50,507 nt of DNA from Mesorhizobium sp. L2C084A000 (GCF_000502875.1 NZ_AYWX01000022.1:1-50507); one strand, 5' to 3'; positions 34,439 to 42,243 are shown, counted from the stretch's first letter. A program made the numbers and translations. The notes: generated by a model not told the origin, from the sequence alone.

Positions 34439-35359
34439 CTAGATTCCGTCCGGAACCATGCTCGGCCCCGTGCTTTCGGCGACGATCTTGCGCCGGCCGG
34501 CGACCCGCTCGCGGTAGAGCGCATAGAGGCCCGAGCCGATGATGATGGTGGCGCCGACGATCATCGGCGGATCGGGGATATCGGCGAAGATGAACAGGCC
34601 AAGCAGGATCGACCAGATCAGGGCCGTATAGCGGAACGGCGCGATGAAGGAGATGTCGCCCGCCCGCATCGCCATGATGATGAACTGGTAGCCGATCAGC
34701 ACCAGCACCGCCGCCAGGGCCAGCAGGGCTGTGCTGTCCCCCGTCATCGGCGTCCAGCCGCCCATTGCCGGCAACAGCGCCGCACCGACGATGGTCATGG
34801 CAAGCGCGGTTGCCGTCGACACCAGCAATGTCGGAATGGCCTTGGGAATTTGCTTGGTGGCGAGATCGCGCACCGCACAACAGGCAACGCTGGCCAGCGC
34901 CGCCAGCGAGTAGATGCTGAACCCTTCGAAGCCAGGCCGCACGATGATCAGCACGCCGGCAAATCCGATGGCGATGGCCAGCCAGCGCCGCCAGCCGACA
35001 GCCTCGCCAAAGACGAGCGCGGCCCCCATCGTCACCGCCAGTGGCAGCGCCTGCAGCACCGCCGAAACATTGGCGATCGGCAAATGGGCGAGGGCGACGA
35101 GAAAACTCACCGTGGCACCGGCCTCGCTGATCACGCGCAGGGCCACCAGAGGCTGCAGCATCGAGCCCGGGCGGGCGAGCGCGCCGCGCTGCCAGGCGAG
35201 CAAGCCAACGAAAAGCGAAGCGAAAGCCCCACGGATCAACATGACCTGCGCCATGTTCATCGATTGTGACGAGTATTTGGTGATGGCGTCGTTGAGGCAG
35301 AAGCCGGCCATCGCCACCATCATGAACAACGCGCCGCGAATATTTGGTGACAGGGGCAA
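34439..35359 (-). CDS. EamA/DMT superfamily transporter
   Basis: A 306-residue membrane protein with about ten helices in two EamA repeats (GALFMMVAMAGFCLNDAI near the start, and PFRYTALIWSILLGLFIFADIPDPPMIVG in the second repeat). It is a small-molecule exporter of unknown cargo. The start is set at TTG 35359, since homology begins there; no strong ribosome site is visible, so an internal Met at about residue 13 remains possible. It lies upstream of mobA-mobB on the same strand, but no functional connection is implied. Confidence 0.9.
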   Translation of the reverse strand: MPLSPNIRGALFMMVAMAGFCLNDAITKYSSQSMNMAQVMLIRGAFASLFVGLLAWQRGALARPGSMLQPLVALRVISEAGATVSFLVALAHLPIANVSAVLQALPLAVTMGAALVFGEAVGWRRWLAIAIGFAGVLIIVRPGFEGFSIYSLAALASVACCAVRDLATKQIPKAIPTLLVSTATALAMTIVGAALLPAMGGWTPMTGDSTALLALAAVLVLIGYQFIIMAMRAGDISFIAPFRYTALIWSILLGLFIFADIPDPPMIVGATIIIGSGLYALYRERVAGRRKIVAESTGPSMVPDGI

Positions 35360-35440
35360 GACGGCTACCGGTTCTGCTAATGCATGTCGCCCAAAAGTGA
35401 CCTCGATTTTTGGGAAACGGCATGCATAAGAAACAAAGAC

Positions 35441-35484
35441 CTAAAGCGCGTCACCTGAATCCGTTCAAACGCGACGCGCTTTAG
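35441..35484. repeat. Palindromic intergenic repeat (rhizobial type)
   Basis: CTAAAGCGCGTC (35441-35452) faces GACGCGCTTTAG (35473-35484), a perfect 12-bp inverted repeat around a 20-base centre. This sequence type is familiar from many intergenic regions of Mesorhizobium and relatives. It lies upstream of the EamA gene and downstream of the small secreted protein gene. Confidence 0.75.
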
Positions 35485-35530
35485 GCAGCAAGCCTGTAAC
35501 AGCCGGGCATGAAACAGCAATAGCAAAGGG

Positions 35531-35558
35531 CTGGGCCACAGCCTTGTTTGTGGCCCAG
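35531..35558 (-). terminator. Rho-independent terminator after the 119-residue secreted protein gene
   Basis: A 10-bp stem (CTGGGCCACA at 35531-35540 with TGTGGCCCAG at 35549-35558) lies 27 bases beyond the stop of the minus-strand gene. On that strand it is followed by CCCTTTGCTATTG, so the U-tract is weak. Confidence 0.65.
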
Positions 35559-35584
35559 AAGATCACCTGCAATGGCGGCAGAAC

Positions 35585-35944
35585 TTACTTCTTCGGCGTC
35601 AGCACCTCGGTGCCATTGCCTTCCTTGCCGGCGATGGTCCACAGACCATGCAGCGAGCCGTCGTCCGTCATCTTGTAGACGACGAGGCCGATATCCTTGC
35701 CCATGACATAGCCGGCGGAGAAGGCGTCATCGTTGCGCATGCAGATGCCGTCGGAAGATGAGCCACCGGTTTCCCAATGGATCGCGCAGGTCGTCCCGCT
35801 GGTCAGCGTGATGGTGGCTTCGCCGCCATAGGCCGAACCGTCGAAGTTGGTGCCGGCGACCGTATAGGTGCCGCCGATCGACTGCGCCGCGGCGGGCGCG
35901 GCCGCGAGACCGAGCAAGGCGAGAGAAAGAATGAGTTTGCGCAT
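35585..35944 (-). CDS. Small secreted protein, unrecognised
   Basis: A 119-residue protein with a clear signal peptide (residues 1-20, ending AAPAAA). The mature part is about 99 residues, Gly/Ser/Thr-rich with two Cys (CAIHWE and GICMRND) that could form a disulfide, and looks like a small beta-sandwich (IGGTYTVAGTNFDGS, GGEATITLTSGTTC). GGGGGAA precedes the ATG by about six bases. I recognise no named family. Related small secreted proteins are common in Rhizobiales. It is followed by its own terminator and so is a single-gene unit. Confidence 0.8.
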   Translation of the reverse strand: MRKLILSLALLGLAAAPAAAQSIGGTYTVAGTNFDGSAYGGEATITLTSGTTCAIHWETGGSSSDGICMRNDDAFSAGYVMGKDIGLVVYKMTDDGSLHGLWTIAGKEGNGTEVLTPKK

Positions 35945-36064
35945 GATGTATTCCCCCTGTGAGCGAAGAGCCGCTTCCAGAGAAAGGCTAGGCTGGAACA
36001 GACTGGCCGTAAATCCGGCTGCGGTTCGCGAACAAGACTTTTTCTGGGGTGTGGTCCGAAACGT

Positions 36065-36538
36065 TCATGGTCCCTTGAGACTGCCGGCAATGGCGCCGAC
36101 CAGCGGGTCGTATTTCGACTTCAGGGCCGGAGGGTAGTCGACCCAGACCGTGCGGATGACGCCATCTCCACCAAACAGGCGCCGCTCGTAAAAGATCTTT
36201 CCTTCCTTCAAGCCCGACAGCACTGCCCAGTCCTTTCCGGCCCTGCTGTAGGTCACCTTGTAGCCCGGCTCGTTGCTCGCCTTCTGCGCCGCGACAAAGC
36301 CTTTCGGCGTATCGTCGTCGATGTTGAGGATGCCCGAGCAGATCAGGCTGGCACCATCGGCACTCAGCCATTGCTGCCCGTCGCCATTGTCAGGCTCGGG
36401 CTGGTGCTCGGTGAAGATTTCCTCGGGAAAGGTGCAGACGGTGCCGAAGCGCTCGTTCACATAGGTGAACGGCGCGGCAATTGCCGTGCTCGCCGCGATC
36501 GCAGCGAAAAACGTCCCGAATGAAAAGAACCGCCGCAT
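36065..36538 (-). CDS. Secreted protein, unrecognised
   Basis: A 157-residue protein with a signal peptide (MRRFFSFGTFFAAIAASTAIA). The mature part begins PFTYVNERFGTVCTFPEEIF and contains a second Cys in SLICSG, giving a likely disulfide. The Tyr/Trp-rich C-terminal half (WAVLSGLKEGKIFYERRLFG, VWVDYP, KYDPLVGAIAGSLKG) resembles surface or envelope proteins of Rhizobiales, but no named family is recalled. The ATG at 36538 is preferred to a GTG at 36565 because the signal peptide begins there. It is 56 bases after moaA on the same strand. Confidence 0.78.
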   Translation of the reverse strand: MRRFFSFGTFFAAIAASTAIAAPFTYVNERFGTVCTFPEEIFTEHQPEPDNGDGQQWLSADGASLICSGILNIDDDTPKGFVAAQKASNEPGYKVTYSRAGKDWAVLSGLKEGKIFYERRLFGGDGVIRTVWVDYPPALKSKYDPLVGAIAGSLKGP

Positions 36539-36594
36539 GTCTTGCCCCGAAGTCGATGACCGCACGGCAATTCTTGCACAGATCGGCGGGAAGA

Positions 36595-37590
36595 TCAGCC
36601 GCCGGTGACGCTCATATGGCGCGATACCGATGGGCGGCTGGTGCGGCGGTCGATGATGAAGTCATGGCCTTTCGGCTTGCGGCCGATCGCTTCGTCTATC
36701 GCTTCGGCGACCAGCTCGTTGCCTTCGGAGGCGCGCAAGGGCGCGCGCAGGTCGGCTGCATCTTCCTGGCCCAGGCACATATAGAGGGTGCCGGTGCAGG
36801 TCAGCCGGACGCGGTTGCAGCTTTCGCAGAAATTATGCGTCATCGGCGTGATGAAGCCGAGCCGTCCGCCGGTCTCGGCGACCTGGACGTAGCGGGCCGG
36901 GCCGCCGGTCTTGAAGGGAATGTCGGTCAGCGTGAACTGGCGTTCCAGCGACGCGCGCAGCAGCGACAGCGGCAAATACTGGTCGGTGCGGTCGGCATCG
37001 ATCTCGCCCATCGGCATGGTTTCGATGACCGTCAGGTCCATGCCGCGGCCATGCGCCCAGCGCATCATCTCGGGCAGCTCGGCGTCGTTGAAATCCTTCA
37101 GCGCCACCGCGTTGAGCTTGACCTTCAGCCCCGCCGCCTGCGCGGCATCGATGCCTTGCATGACCTTGTCGAGATGGCCCCAGCGGGTGATCTTGTGGAA
37201 CTTGTCGGCATCGAGCGTATCGAGCGACACGTTGATGCGCTTCACGCCGCAATCGGCGAGTTCGGCGGCAAAGCGCGACAGCTGCGAGCCGTTGGTGGTC
37301 AGCGTCAGTTCTTCCAGCGCGCCGCTGGCGAGATGCCGCGACAGCTGGCGCACCAGATGCATGATGTTCTTGCGCACCAGCGGCTCGCCGCCGGTCAGGC
37401 GCAACCGCCTGACGCCCTTTTCGATGAAAACCGTGCACAGCCGATCGAGCTCTTCCAGCGACAGCAGGTCCTTCTTCGGCAGGAAGGCCATGTCCTCGGC
37501 CATGCAATAGGTGCAGCGGAAATCGCAGCGGTCGGTGACCGACACGCGGAGATAGCTGATCGTGCGGCCGAAAGGATCAATCATGTCCAT
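36595..37590 (-). CDS. moaA: GTP 3',8-cyclase MoaA
   Basis: A 331-residue radical SAM enzyme that starts molybdenum cofactor synthesis by rearranging GTP to 3',8-cyclo-GTP. The N-terminal iron-sulfur cluster is held by Cys22, Cys26 and Cys29 (CDFRCTYC), and the C-terminal cluster by the Cys residues in FCESCNRVRLTCTG. RLTGGEPLVR supplies SAM contacts and the chain ends in Gly-Gly, as required in MoaA. The family length is about 330. It stands apart from mobAB and is divergent from the DUF971 gene. MoaC, which completes the first step, is not in the window. Confidence 0.97.
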   Translation of the reverse strand: MDMIDPFGRTISYLRVSVTDRCDFRCTYCMAEDMAFLPKKDLLSLEELDRLCTVFIEKGVRRLRLTGGEPLVRKNIMHLVRQLSRHLASGALEELTLTTNGSQLSRFAAELADCGVKRINVSLDTLDADKFHKITRWGHLDKVMQGIDAAQAAGLKVKLNAVALKDFNDAELPEMMRWAHGRGMDLTVIETMPMGEIDADRTDQYLPLSLLRASLERQFTLTDIPFKTGGPARYVQVAETGGRLGFITPMTHNFCESCNRVRLTCTGTLYMCLGQEDAADLRAPLRASEGNELVAEAIDEAIGRKPKGHDFIIDRRTSRPSVSRHMSVTGG

Positions 37591-37786
37591 GCAAGCGCTT
37601 CCCGTGGCCGTGAACGGCTTCGTTATATACCGCTATGTGATACGATCCGGCCATTCATTCAAGATACCGCCTCTCGATCTTTGGTAACATCCCTCAGCCG
37701 ACATCGCATGTCGGTCGGTCTCATCAGGTCTTTTCCCGTTTGGCGAAGCGGCGTAGGGAAGGGCGGATGAGACGGGATCGAACAGC

Positions 37787-38140
37787 ATGACCGCACCGAA
37801 AGAGCTCAGGGTCTCCAAGGACCGCAAACTTTTGTCCGTCACCTTTCCCGACCATCGGCCGTTCGAACTGCCGGCGGAACTGCTGCGCGTCGCCTCGCCA
37901 TCGGCCGAAGTGCAGGGCCATTCGCCGGATCAGCGGGTGACGGTCCCCGGCAAGCGCAATGTCGCAATCCTCAAGATCGAGCCAGTCGGCAACTACGCCG
38001 TGCGCATCACCTTCGACGATTTCCACGACACCGGCATCTTCACCTGGAATTACCTGCATACGCTCGGCCACGAGAAGGATGCGCGCTGGGAAGCCTATCT
38101 CGCGGAGCTTGCGGAAAAGGGCCTGAGCCGGGACCGCTAA
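37787..38140 (+). CDS. DUF971 family protein
   Basis: A 117-residue protein matching DUF971 (the domain also found at the N-terminus of gamma-butyrobetaine hydroxylase). It shows LSVTFPDHRPFELPAELLRVASPSAEVQGH, then VAILKIEPVGNYAVRITFDDFHDTGIFTW (both quoted in part) and ends in an Arg/Glu helix. Members of this family are linked with iron-sulfur protein work in other bacteria, though no role is established for this one. It is divergent from moaA and 70-odd bases before the PNPOx-like gene, and could be co-transcribed with it. Confidence 0.9.
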   Translation: MTAPKELRVSKDRKLLSVTFPDHRPFELPAELLRVASPSAEVQGHSPDQRVTVPGKRNVAILKIEPVGNYAVRITFDDFHDTGIFTWNYLHTLGHEKDARWEAYLAELAEKGLSRDR

Positions 38141-38213
38141 AATTGATTCCCCTCGCTGTCGTCAAAACGTCATCGATATGGCGTAGCGCCGGCAAAAGTT
38201 TGGAGGCGAAAAC

Positions 38214-38825
38214 ATGTCCGTCATCACCACGGTCGAGCAGCTCGAGGCGCTCTATGGCGTTCCAGGCGAGGCCTCGCTGGTCAAGGAACTCGACCACGTC
38301 ATTCCCGAATATGCCGCCTTCATCGAAGCCTCGCCGTTCGTCGCGCTGGCGACCAGTGGCCCGGAGGGGCTGGACTGTTCGCCGCGCGGCGATCTCGCCG
38401 GCTTTGTGCGCATCCATGATCCGAAAACCCTGATGATGCCGGATCGTCGCGGCAACAACCGCGCCGATTCGCTGAAAAACATCATCCGCGACCCACGCGT
38501 CGGCCTGCTGTTCCTGGTACCGGGCTCCGGCACGACGCTGCGTGTCAACGGCCGCGCTCATATCACCACGGATACGGCGCTGTGCGCATCATTCACGGTG
38601 GACGGCAAGGCGGCGCGATCGGTAACCGTCGTCGACATCGATTCGGTCTATTTCCAATGCGCCCGGGCCATCGTCCGTTCCGAGCTCTGGAACGCGGCAA
38701 GGCACGTCGACCCGAAGTCGCTGCCGACGCCCGGACAAATCCTGGAAATCACCAGCCGCAGCAACATCGACGGCGAAACCTACGACAAGGAATGGCCGGA
38801 GCGGGCGAAGAAGACGATGTGGTAG
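38214..38825 (+). CDS. Pyridoxamine 5'-phosphate oxidase-family flavoprotein
   Basis: A 203-residue protein with a split-barrel flavin-binding fold. It resembles the MSMEG_1061-type PNPOx-like family: PFVALATSGPEGLDCSPRGD, MPDRRGNNRADSLKNII and GLLFLVPGSGTTLRVNGRA are recognisable. These use FMN or F420 to reduce small molecules. GGAGGCG about seven bases before the ATG is a strong ribosome site. The C-terminal tail (WPERAKKTMW) matches relatives. It is convergent with the MarR gene. Substrate unknown. Confidence 0.9.
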   Translation: MSVITTVEQLEALYGVPGEASLVKELDHVIPEYAAFIEASPFVALATSGPEGLDCSPRGDLAGFVRIHDPKTLMMPDRRGNNRADSLKNIIRDPRVGLLFLVPGSGTTLRVNGRAHITTDTALCASFTVDGKAARSVTVVDIDSVYFQCARAIVRSELWNAARHVDPKSLPTPGQILEITSRSNIDGETYDKEWPERAKKTMW

Positions 38826-38842
38826 GTCTGGCTGAAAGGTCG

Positions 38843-39295
38843 TCACGCCTCTTTTAGCACATCATAGATCTTGCGCATCTGCTCGCCGATCATGTCGCAT
38901 TGTTCCGGCGTCGACTGGCTCATCGCCTTCTCGATCAGCGCCATATGCACTTTCAGCGCCTGCATCAGCAGCGCCTCGCCGGCCTCGGTGAGCGCGAGCC
39001 GCAGGATGCGCTTGTCCTTCTCATCACCTTCGCGGCGCAGCAGGCCGCGCGCCTCCAGCTGCGGCAAAAGCATGGTGATGTTGGAGCGGCCGACGAGCAG
39101 CTTGCGGGCAAGATCGTGCTGCGACATGCCGGGGTGGCGATAGAGGTTCATCAGCACGTCGAGCTGCGCCGGTTTCAAATCGAGCGGTGCAAGCTTCACC
39201 GCGAGCGTGCGCTCCAGCACATGGCATGCGCGCGCCACCGCGACCCAGTTGCGGAAACGGGGGTTGTCCCAAGGCAGCTCTTGTTTATTGTTCAT
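38843..39295 (-). CDS. MarR family transcriptional regulator
   Basis: A 150-residue winged-helix regulator. Its core reads QLDVLMNLYRHPGMSQHDLARKLLVGRSNITMLLPQLEARGLLRRE (quoted in part) with the wing DEKDKRILRLALT. MarR proteins repress nearby genes and respond to small ligands. It is divergent from the alpha/beta hydrolase at 39343. Two 14-bp palindromes of the type GTTCA-N4-TGAAC lie over the shared promoter region, one of which covers its own start codon. It is therefore very likely self-regulated and controls the hydrolase. Confidence 0.94.
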   Translation of the reverse strand: MNNKQELPWDNPRFRNWVAVARACHVLERTLAVKLAPLDLKPAQLDVLMNLYRHPGMSQHDLARKLLVGRSNITMLLPQLEARGLLRREGDEKDKRILRLALTEAGEALLMQALKVHMALIEKAMSQSTPEQCDMIGEQMRKIYDVLKEA

Positions 39296-39323
39296 CTTTG
39301 AACTATTATGTTCATGCTTGAAC
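39281..39323. promoter_or_regulatory. Divergent MarR/hydrolase promoter with two operator palindromes
   Basis: Two copies of GTTCA-N4-TGAAC lie at 39290-39303 and 39310-39323, 20 bases centre to centre, so on the same DNA face two turns apart. On the plus strand TTGTTT (39281-39286) and TATTAT (39304-39309) form a -35/-10 pair with 17-base spacing for the hydrolase gene. The first palindrome sits in the spacer and covers the MarR start codon; the second follows the -10. On the minus strand CATAAT lies nine bases from the MarR ATG, so that message may be leaderless. Confidence 0.72.
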
Positions 39324-39342
39324 GTATGGATGGATTTTCACT

Positions 39343-40251
39343 ATGGCATCATTCGGGCTGAAGGTCATCCGGGGCGTGTTCGGTGCGGCAGAGCGTGTCG
39401 CGCCGCGGCTTAGCGGACGCGCGGCGTTCGAATTGTTCTGCCGCACCCCGAATGTCAAGGTGCTCAGCGATGGCGAGCGCCGCGCTGTCGAGCGTGCGGC
39501 CGGGTTCATGACCGAGGCGCGACATCACCGACTGAAGACCGCGACCGGCTGCGTCATGGTGCACGAGTTCCGGCCCGAGCCGGGCAGGGCGGCCGCCGGC
39601 ACGGTGCTCGTCGTCCATGGCTGGCGCTCGCGCACCGAATATATGCGCGCCTTGATCGAAGGCTATCGCGCCGCCGGCTACAGGGTCGTTTCGCTTGACC
39701 TGCCCGGCCACGGCCAGTCGCAGGGCCGGCGCCTGAACATGGTCAATGCCGTGGATGCGGTGCGAATTGCCGGCGAATGGTTCGGCCCCTTCGTGGCGGC
39801 GGTCGGCCATTCCTTCGGCGGCGCCGTCGCCGCCAATGCCATCGCCGGTTCGGTCAAGAACATTCCGCCGCTGGCGGCCGGACGCCTGGTGCTGATCGCG
39901 GCGCCAAGTTCCCTGCCGGCGATCTTTGCCGACTTCAGTCATATGTTGAATGTCGGCCCGCGCTCGCAAGCCGCCATGGCGGACCGGGTCGAGCATCTTT
40001 CCGGCCGGCCGCTGCACGAATTCACCGGCGACCGTCAGCTCGCCCAGGCGCCGGTGCCGACCCTGGTCATCCATGCGCAGGACGATCGCGAAGTGTCGGC
40101 CGATCATGCAAGGCGCTATGCCGGCGCCGGCGGCCATGTGCGGCTCTACTGGGCCGACGGGCTCGGCCACCGCCGTATTCTCGCCGACAAGGGCGTGGTC
40201 GAACGCGCGGTCGGCTTCGTGACGCATCGCGAGCCATTGCTGCTGCACTGA
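39343..40251 (+). CDS. Alpha/beta hydrolase
   Basis: A 302-residue alpha/beta hydrolase. An N-terminal stretch (about residues 1-55) precedes the core, which has VVHGWRSRTEYM, the acid-base region and the nucleophile Ser in AVGHSFGGAVAA, then LVIHAQDDREVS (acid) and GLGHRRIL (His). These are all triad positions for an esterase, lipase or lactonase. The gene is divergent from the MarR regulator and the promoter carries two MarR-type operators, so its substrate or product is probably the MarR ligand. Substrate not predictable. Confidence 0.9.
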   Translation: MASFGLKVIRGVFGAAERVAPRLSGRAAFELFCRTPNVKVLSDGERRAVERAAGFMTEARHHRLKTATGCVMVHEFRPEPGRAAAGTVLVVHGWRSRTEYMRALIEGYRAAGYRVVSLDLPGHGQSQGRRLNMVNAVDAVRIAGEWFGPFVAAVGHSFGGAVAANAIAGSVKNIPPLAAGRLVLIAAPSSLPAIFADFSHMLNVGPRSQAAMADRVEHLSGRPLHEFTGDRQLAQAPVPTLVIHAQDDREVSADHARRYAGAGGHVRLYWADGLGHRRILADKGVVERAVGFVTHREPLLLH

Positions 40252-40264
40252 GCGGCGGTCGAGA

Positions 40265-40660
40265 TTATTTCTTCTTCTCGCCGGGTTCGACCGGCAGTCC
40301 GGCGGCCTTCCAGGCGGTGTAGCCGCCAAGGATGTGCTTGACCGGCGAAAGCCCCATGTCCTGCGCCGTCTTTGTGGCCAGCGCCGAGCGCCAGCCGCCG
40401 GCGCAGAAGAACACGAAGCTCTTTCCCGAGGCGAAGAACGGCTTGTGGTAAGGGCTTTCGGGGTCGATCCAGAACTCCAGCATGCCGCGCGTGACATGCT
40501 TGGCGCCGGGAATCTTGCCGTCGCGTTCCACTTCGCGTGGATCGCGCAGATCGACGAAGATCGTGTCTTCATCGTCGAGCAGCCCGGCCGCTTCCTCCGG
40601 CGAAACCACCTCGATCACGGCGTTCGCCTCGTCCAGCAGCTCGCGATAACCCTTTTTCAC
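40265..40660 (-). CDS. Rhodanese-like sulfurtransferase domain protein
   Basis: A 131-residue single-domain rhodanese. The core has FVDLRDPREVERDGKIPGAKHV, then the active-site loop FCAGGWRSA with Cys86, and ends in GGYTAWKAAGLPV. Single rhodanese domains transfer sulfane sulfur or act in redox signalling. The ATG at 40660 was used. It is convergent with the hydrolase and lies 108 bases downstream of the TetR gene across a tandem repeat. No partner is suggested by context. Confidence 0.92.
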   Translation of the reverse strand: MKKGYRELLDEANAVIEVVSPEEAAGLLDDEDTIFVDLRDPREVERDGKIPGAKHVTRGMLEFWIDPESPYHKPFFASGKSFVFFCAGGWRSALATKTAQDMGLSPVKHILGGYTAWKAAGLPVEPGEKKK

Positions 40661-40669
40661 ACTCTCATC

Positions 40670-40733
40670 CCTCCCGGCCTTGCCGGCCCTAGCATTGCTG
40701 GCCTCCCGGCCTTGCCGGCCCTAGCATTGCTGG
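40670..40733. repeat. Perfect tandem repeat, two 32-bp units
   Basis: The unit CCTCCCGGCCTTGCCGGCC followed by CTAGCATTGCTGG occurs twice without gap at 40670-40701 and 40702-40733. Each copy contains a CCGGCC-TT-GCCGG palindrome. It fills most of the gap between the TetR stop (40769) and the rhodanese start (40660) and looks like a recent duplication. Confidence 0.9.
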
Positions 40734-40768
40734 CAAGTCAGAATTTCGAGCACACCAGCCGGCGTTTG

Positions 40769-41383
40769 TCACGCCGCGTTGCCGCCGGCCAGCGTCCTCC
40801 AGGCCGCCATGGCCCCGGCAACCGTCGCCAGCAGGGCATCGTGCGAGGCGCCGTCGCGTGCCTGGATCGACATGCCGTGCTGGACCGTGGCGAAGAAAGT
40901 CGCGGCGGCGCTCGCATCGAAATTCGCCGGCAATTCGCCTTCGGCAACGCCGCGCTCGAGACGCTTCTGCAGGGCGGTGTGGTTTTCGGCACGGCGACGG
41001 CGCAGATCGGCGCAGATGGCGCCTCGGCTCGAATCCTGATGCAGCGCGCCGAGCGTGATCAGGCAGCCCTGCGGACGATCGCTCTGCGCATAGGCCTTCG
41101 CCGTCAGGCACAGGAATTGTTCGATCGCCTGCCGCGCGGTCGGAGCTTCCTCCAGCGCCAGCCAGATGTCGGCACCCTCGGTGTGCGAGTAAAAATCCGT
41201 CGCCTCGAGGAACAGCGCCTCCTTGCTGCCGAAGGCGGCATAGAGGCTGGGCGAGTTGATGCCCATGGCGGCGGTCAGATCGCTCATCGATGCGCCTTCG
41301 TAGCCACGCGCCCAGAACACCTGCATAGCGCGGCGCAGGGCTGCGGTTCGATCGAAGGTGCGGGGGCGGCCTCGTTCCGACAT
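40769..41383 (-). CDS. TetR/AcrR family transcriptional regulator
   Basis: A 204-residue repressor. The N-terminal helix-turn-helix is MSERGRPRTFDRTAALRRAMQVFWARGYEGASMSDLTAAMGINSPSLYAAFGSKEALF (quoted in part: YEGASMSDLTAAMGI and SPSLYAAFGSKEALF). The C-terminal domain binds the inducer and forms dimers. It is divergent from the SDR gene, and the 98-base gap holds two copies of a 16-bp palindrome. The left copy covers the -10 of its own promoter, so it is likely self-repressed and controls the SDR gene. Confidence 0.94.
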   Translation of the reverse strand: MSERGRPRTFDRTAALRRAMQVFWARGYEGASMSDLTAAMGINSPSLYAAFGSKEALFLEATDFYSHTEGADIWLALEEAPTARQAIEQFLCLTAKAYAQSDRPQGCLITLGALHQDSSRGAICADLRRRRAENHTALQKRLERGVAEGELPANFDASAAATFFATVQHGMSIQARDGASHDALLATVAGAMAAWRTLAGGNAA

Positions 41384-41395
41384 GATGATCTTTTC

Positions 41396-41468
41396 TGTGT
41401 TGATCGATACATAATTAAGTTGACGCCGGTGGGCAAGGCTGACAGATATTTATGTATCGATCGTTACA
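41396..41468. promoter_or_regulatory. TetR/SDR divergent promoter with two 16-bp operators
   Basis: TGTGTTGATCGATACA (41396-41411, 12 of 16 palindromic) and TGTATCGATCGTTACA (41453-41468, 14 of 16) are related sites with centres 57 bases apart. On the minus strand TTGCCC (41431-41436) and TATGTA (41408-41413) are 17 bases apart and form a promoter for the TetR gene, the -10 lying inside the left operator. The right operator directly abuts the AAGGAG ribosome site of the SDR gene. A weaker plus-strand pair is TTGACG (41420-41425) with GATATT (41445-41450). Confidence 0.72.
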
Positions 41469-41481
41469 AAAGGAGAAATCG

Positions 41482-42228
41482 ATGTCTTCCAGCAAATTGA
41501 ACGGCAAGGCCGCGCTCGTCACCGGCGGCAGTCGCGGCATCGGTGCGGCGATTGCGCGACGGCTCGCGGCCAACGGCGCCAGTGTCGCTCTGACTTATGT
41601 GCATGGCGAGGAGCAGGCTCGCTCGGTTGTGGCCGAAATCGAGGCCAAGGGCGGCCGCGCCATCGCGATCAGGGCCGACAACCGCGATGCGGTGGCCATA
41701 GACAAGGCCGTCGACGACGCAGTGACCGCTTTTGGCCGGCTTGACATCCTGGTCAACAGCGCCGGCATCTGGCGGGCCGCCCCCATCGACACGCTGTCGC
41801 TCGCAGATTTCGACGAGACCATGGAGGTCAATCTCCGGGGCCCGTTCATCGCTTCCAAGGCCGCGGCCGTGCATATGGGTGAGGGCGGCAGGATCATCTC
41901 GATTGGCAGCAACCTTGCCGAGAGGGCGACCGACGGCAGCCTCACGGCCTATTCAGCCAGCAAGGCGGCGCTGGTCGGCCTGACCAAGGCGCTGGCGCGC
42001 GACCTCGGCCCGCGCGGCATCACCGCCAACGTCGTCCACCCCGGTTCGACCGACACCGACATGAACCCGGCCGACGGCCCGCATGCCGAGCATCAGCGCC
42101 GGAAGATGGCAACACAGCGTTTCGGCAAGGCCGATGACATTGCCGGCATGGTCGCCTGGCTTGCAGGCCCTGAAGGCCGCTTCGTCACCGGCGCTGCCCT
42201 GACCATCGATGGCGGCGCCAACGCCTGA
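41482..42228 (+). CDS. Short-chain dehydrogenase/reductase (SDR)
   Basis: A 248-residue NAD(P)-dependent oxidoreductase of the classical SDR family. The cofactor loop is TGGSRGIG near residue 13, the NSAG motif follows near 90, and the catalytic Ser-Tyr-Lys set includes Tyr157 and Lys161 in YSASK. The ATG at 41482 is preferred to one at 41452 because AAGGAG lies about seven bases upstream and the family start is there. It is divergent from the TetR gene and probably induced when the repressor's ligand is present. Substrate unknown; the closest-looking group reduces 3-oxoacyl-type compounds. Confidence 0.92.
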   Translation: MSSSKLNGKAALVTGGSRGIGAAIARRLAANGASVALTYVHGEEQARSVVAEIEAKGGRAIAIRADNRDAVAIDKAVDDAVTAFGRLDILVNSAGIWRAAPIDTLSLADFDETMEVNLRGPFIASKAAAVHMGEGGRIISIGSNLAERATDGSLTAYSASKAALVGLTKALARDLGPRGITANVVHPGSTDTDMNPADGPHAEHQRRKMATQRFGKADDIAGMVAWLAGPEGRFVTGAALTIDGGANA

Positions 42229-42243
42229 TCCCGAGAGATTTCC

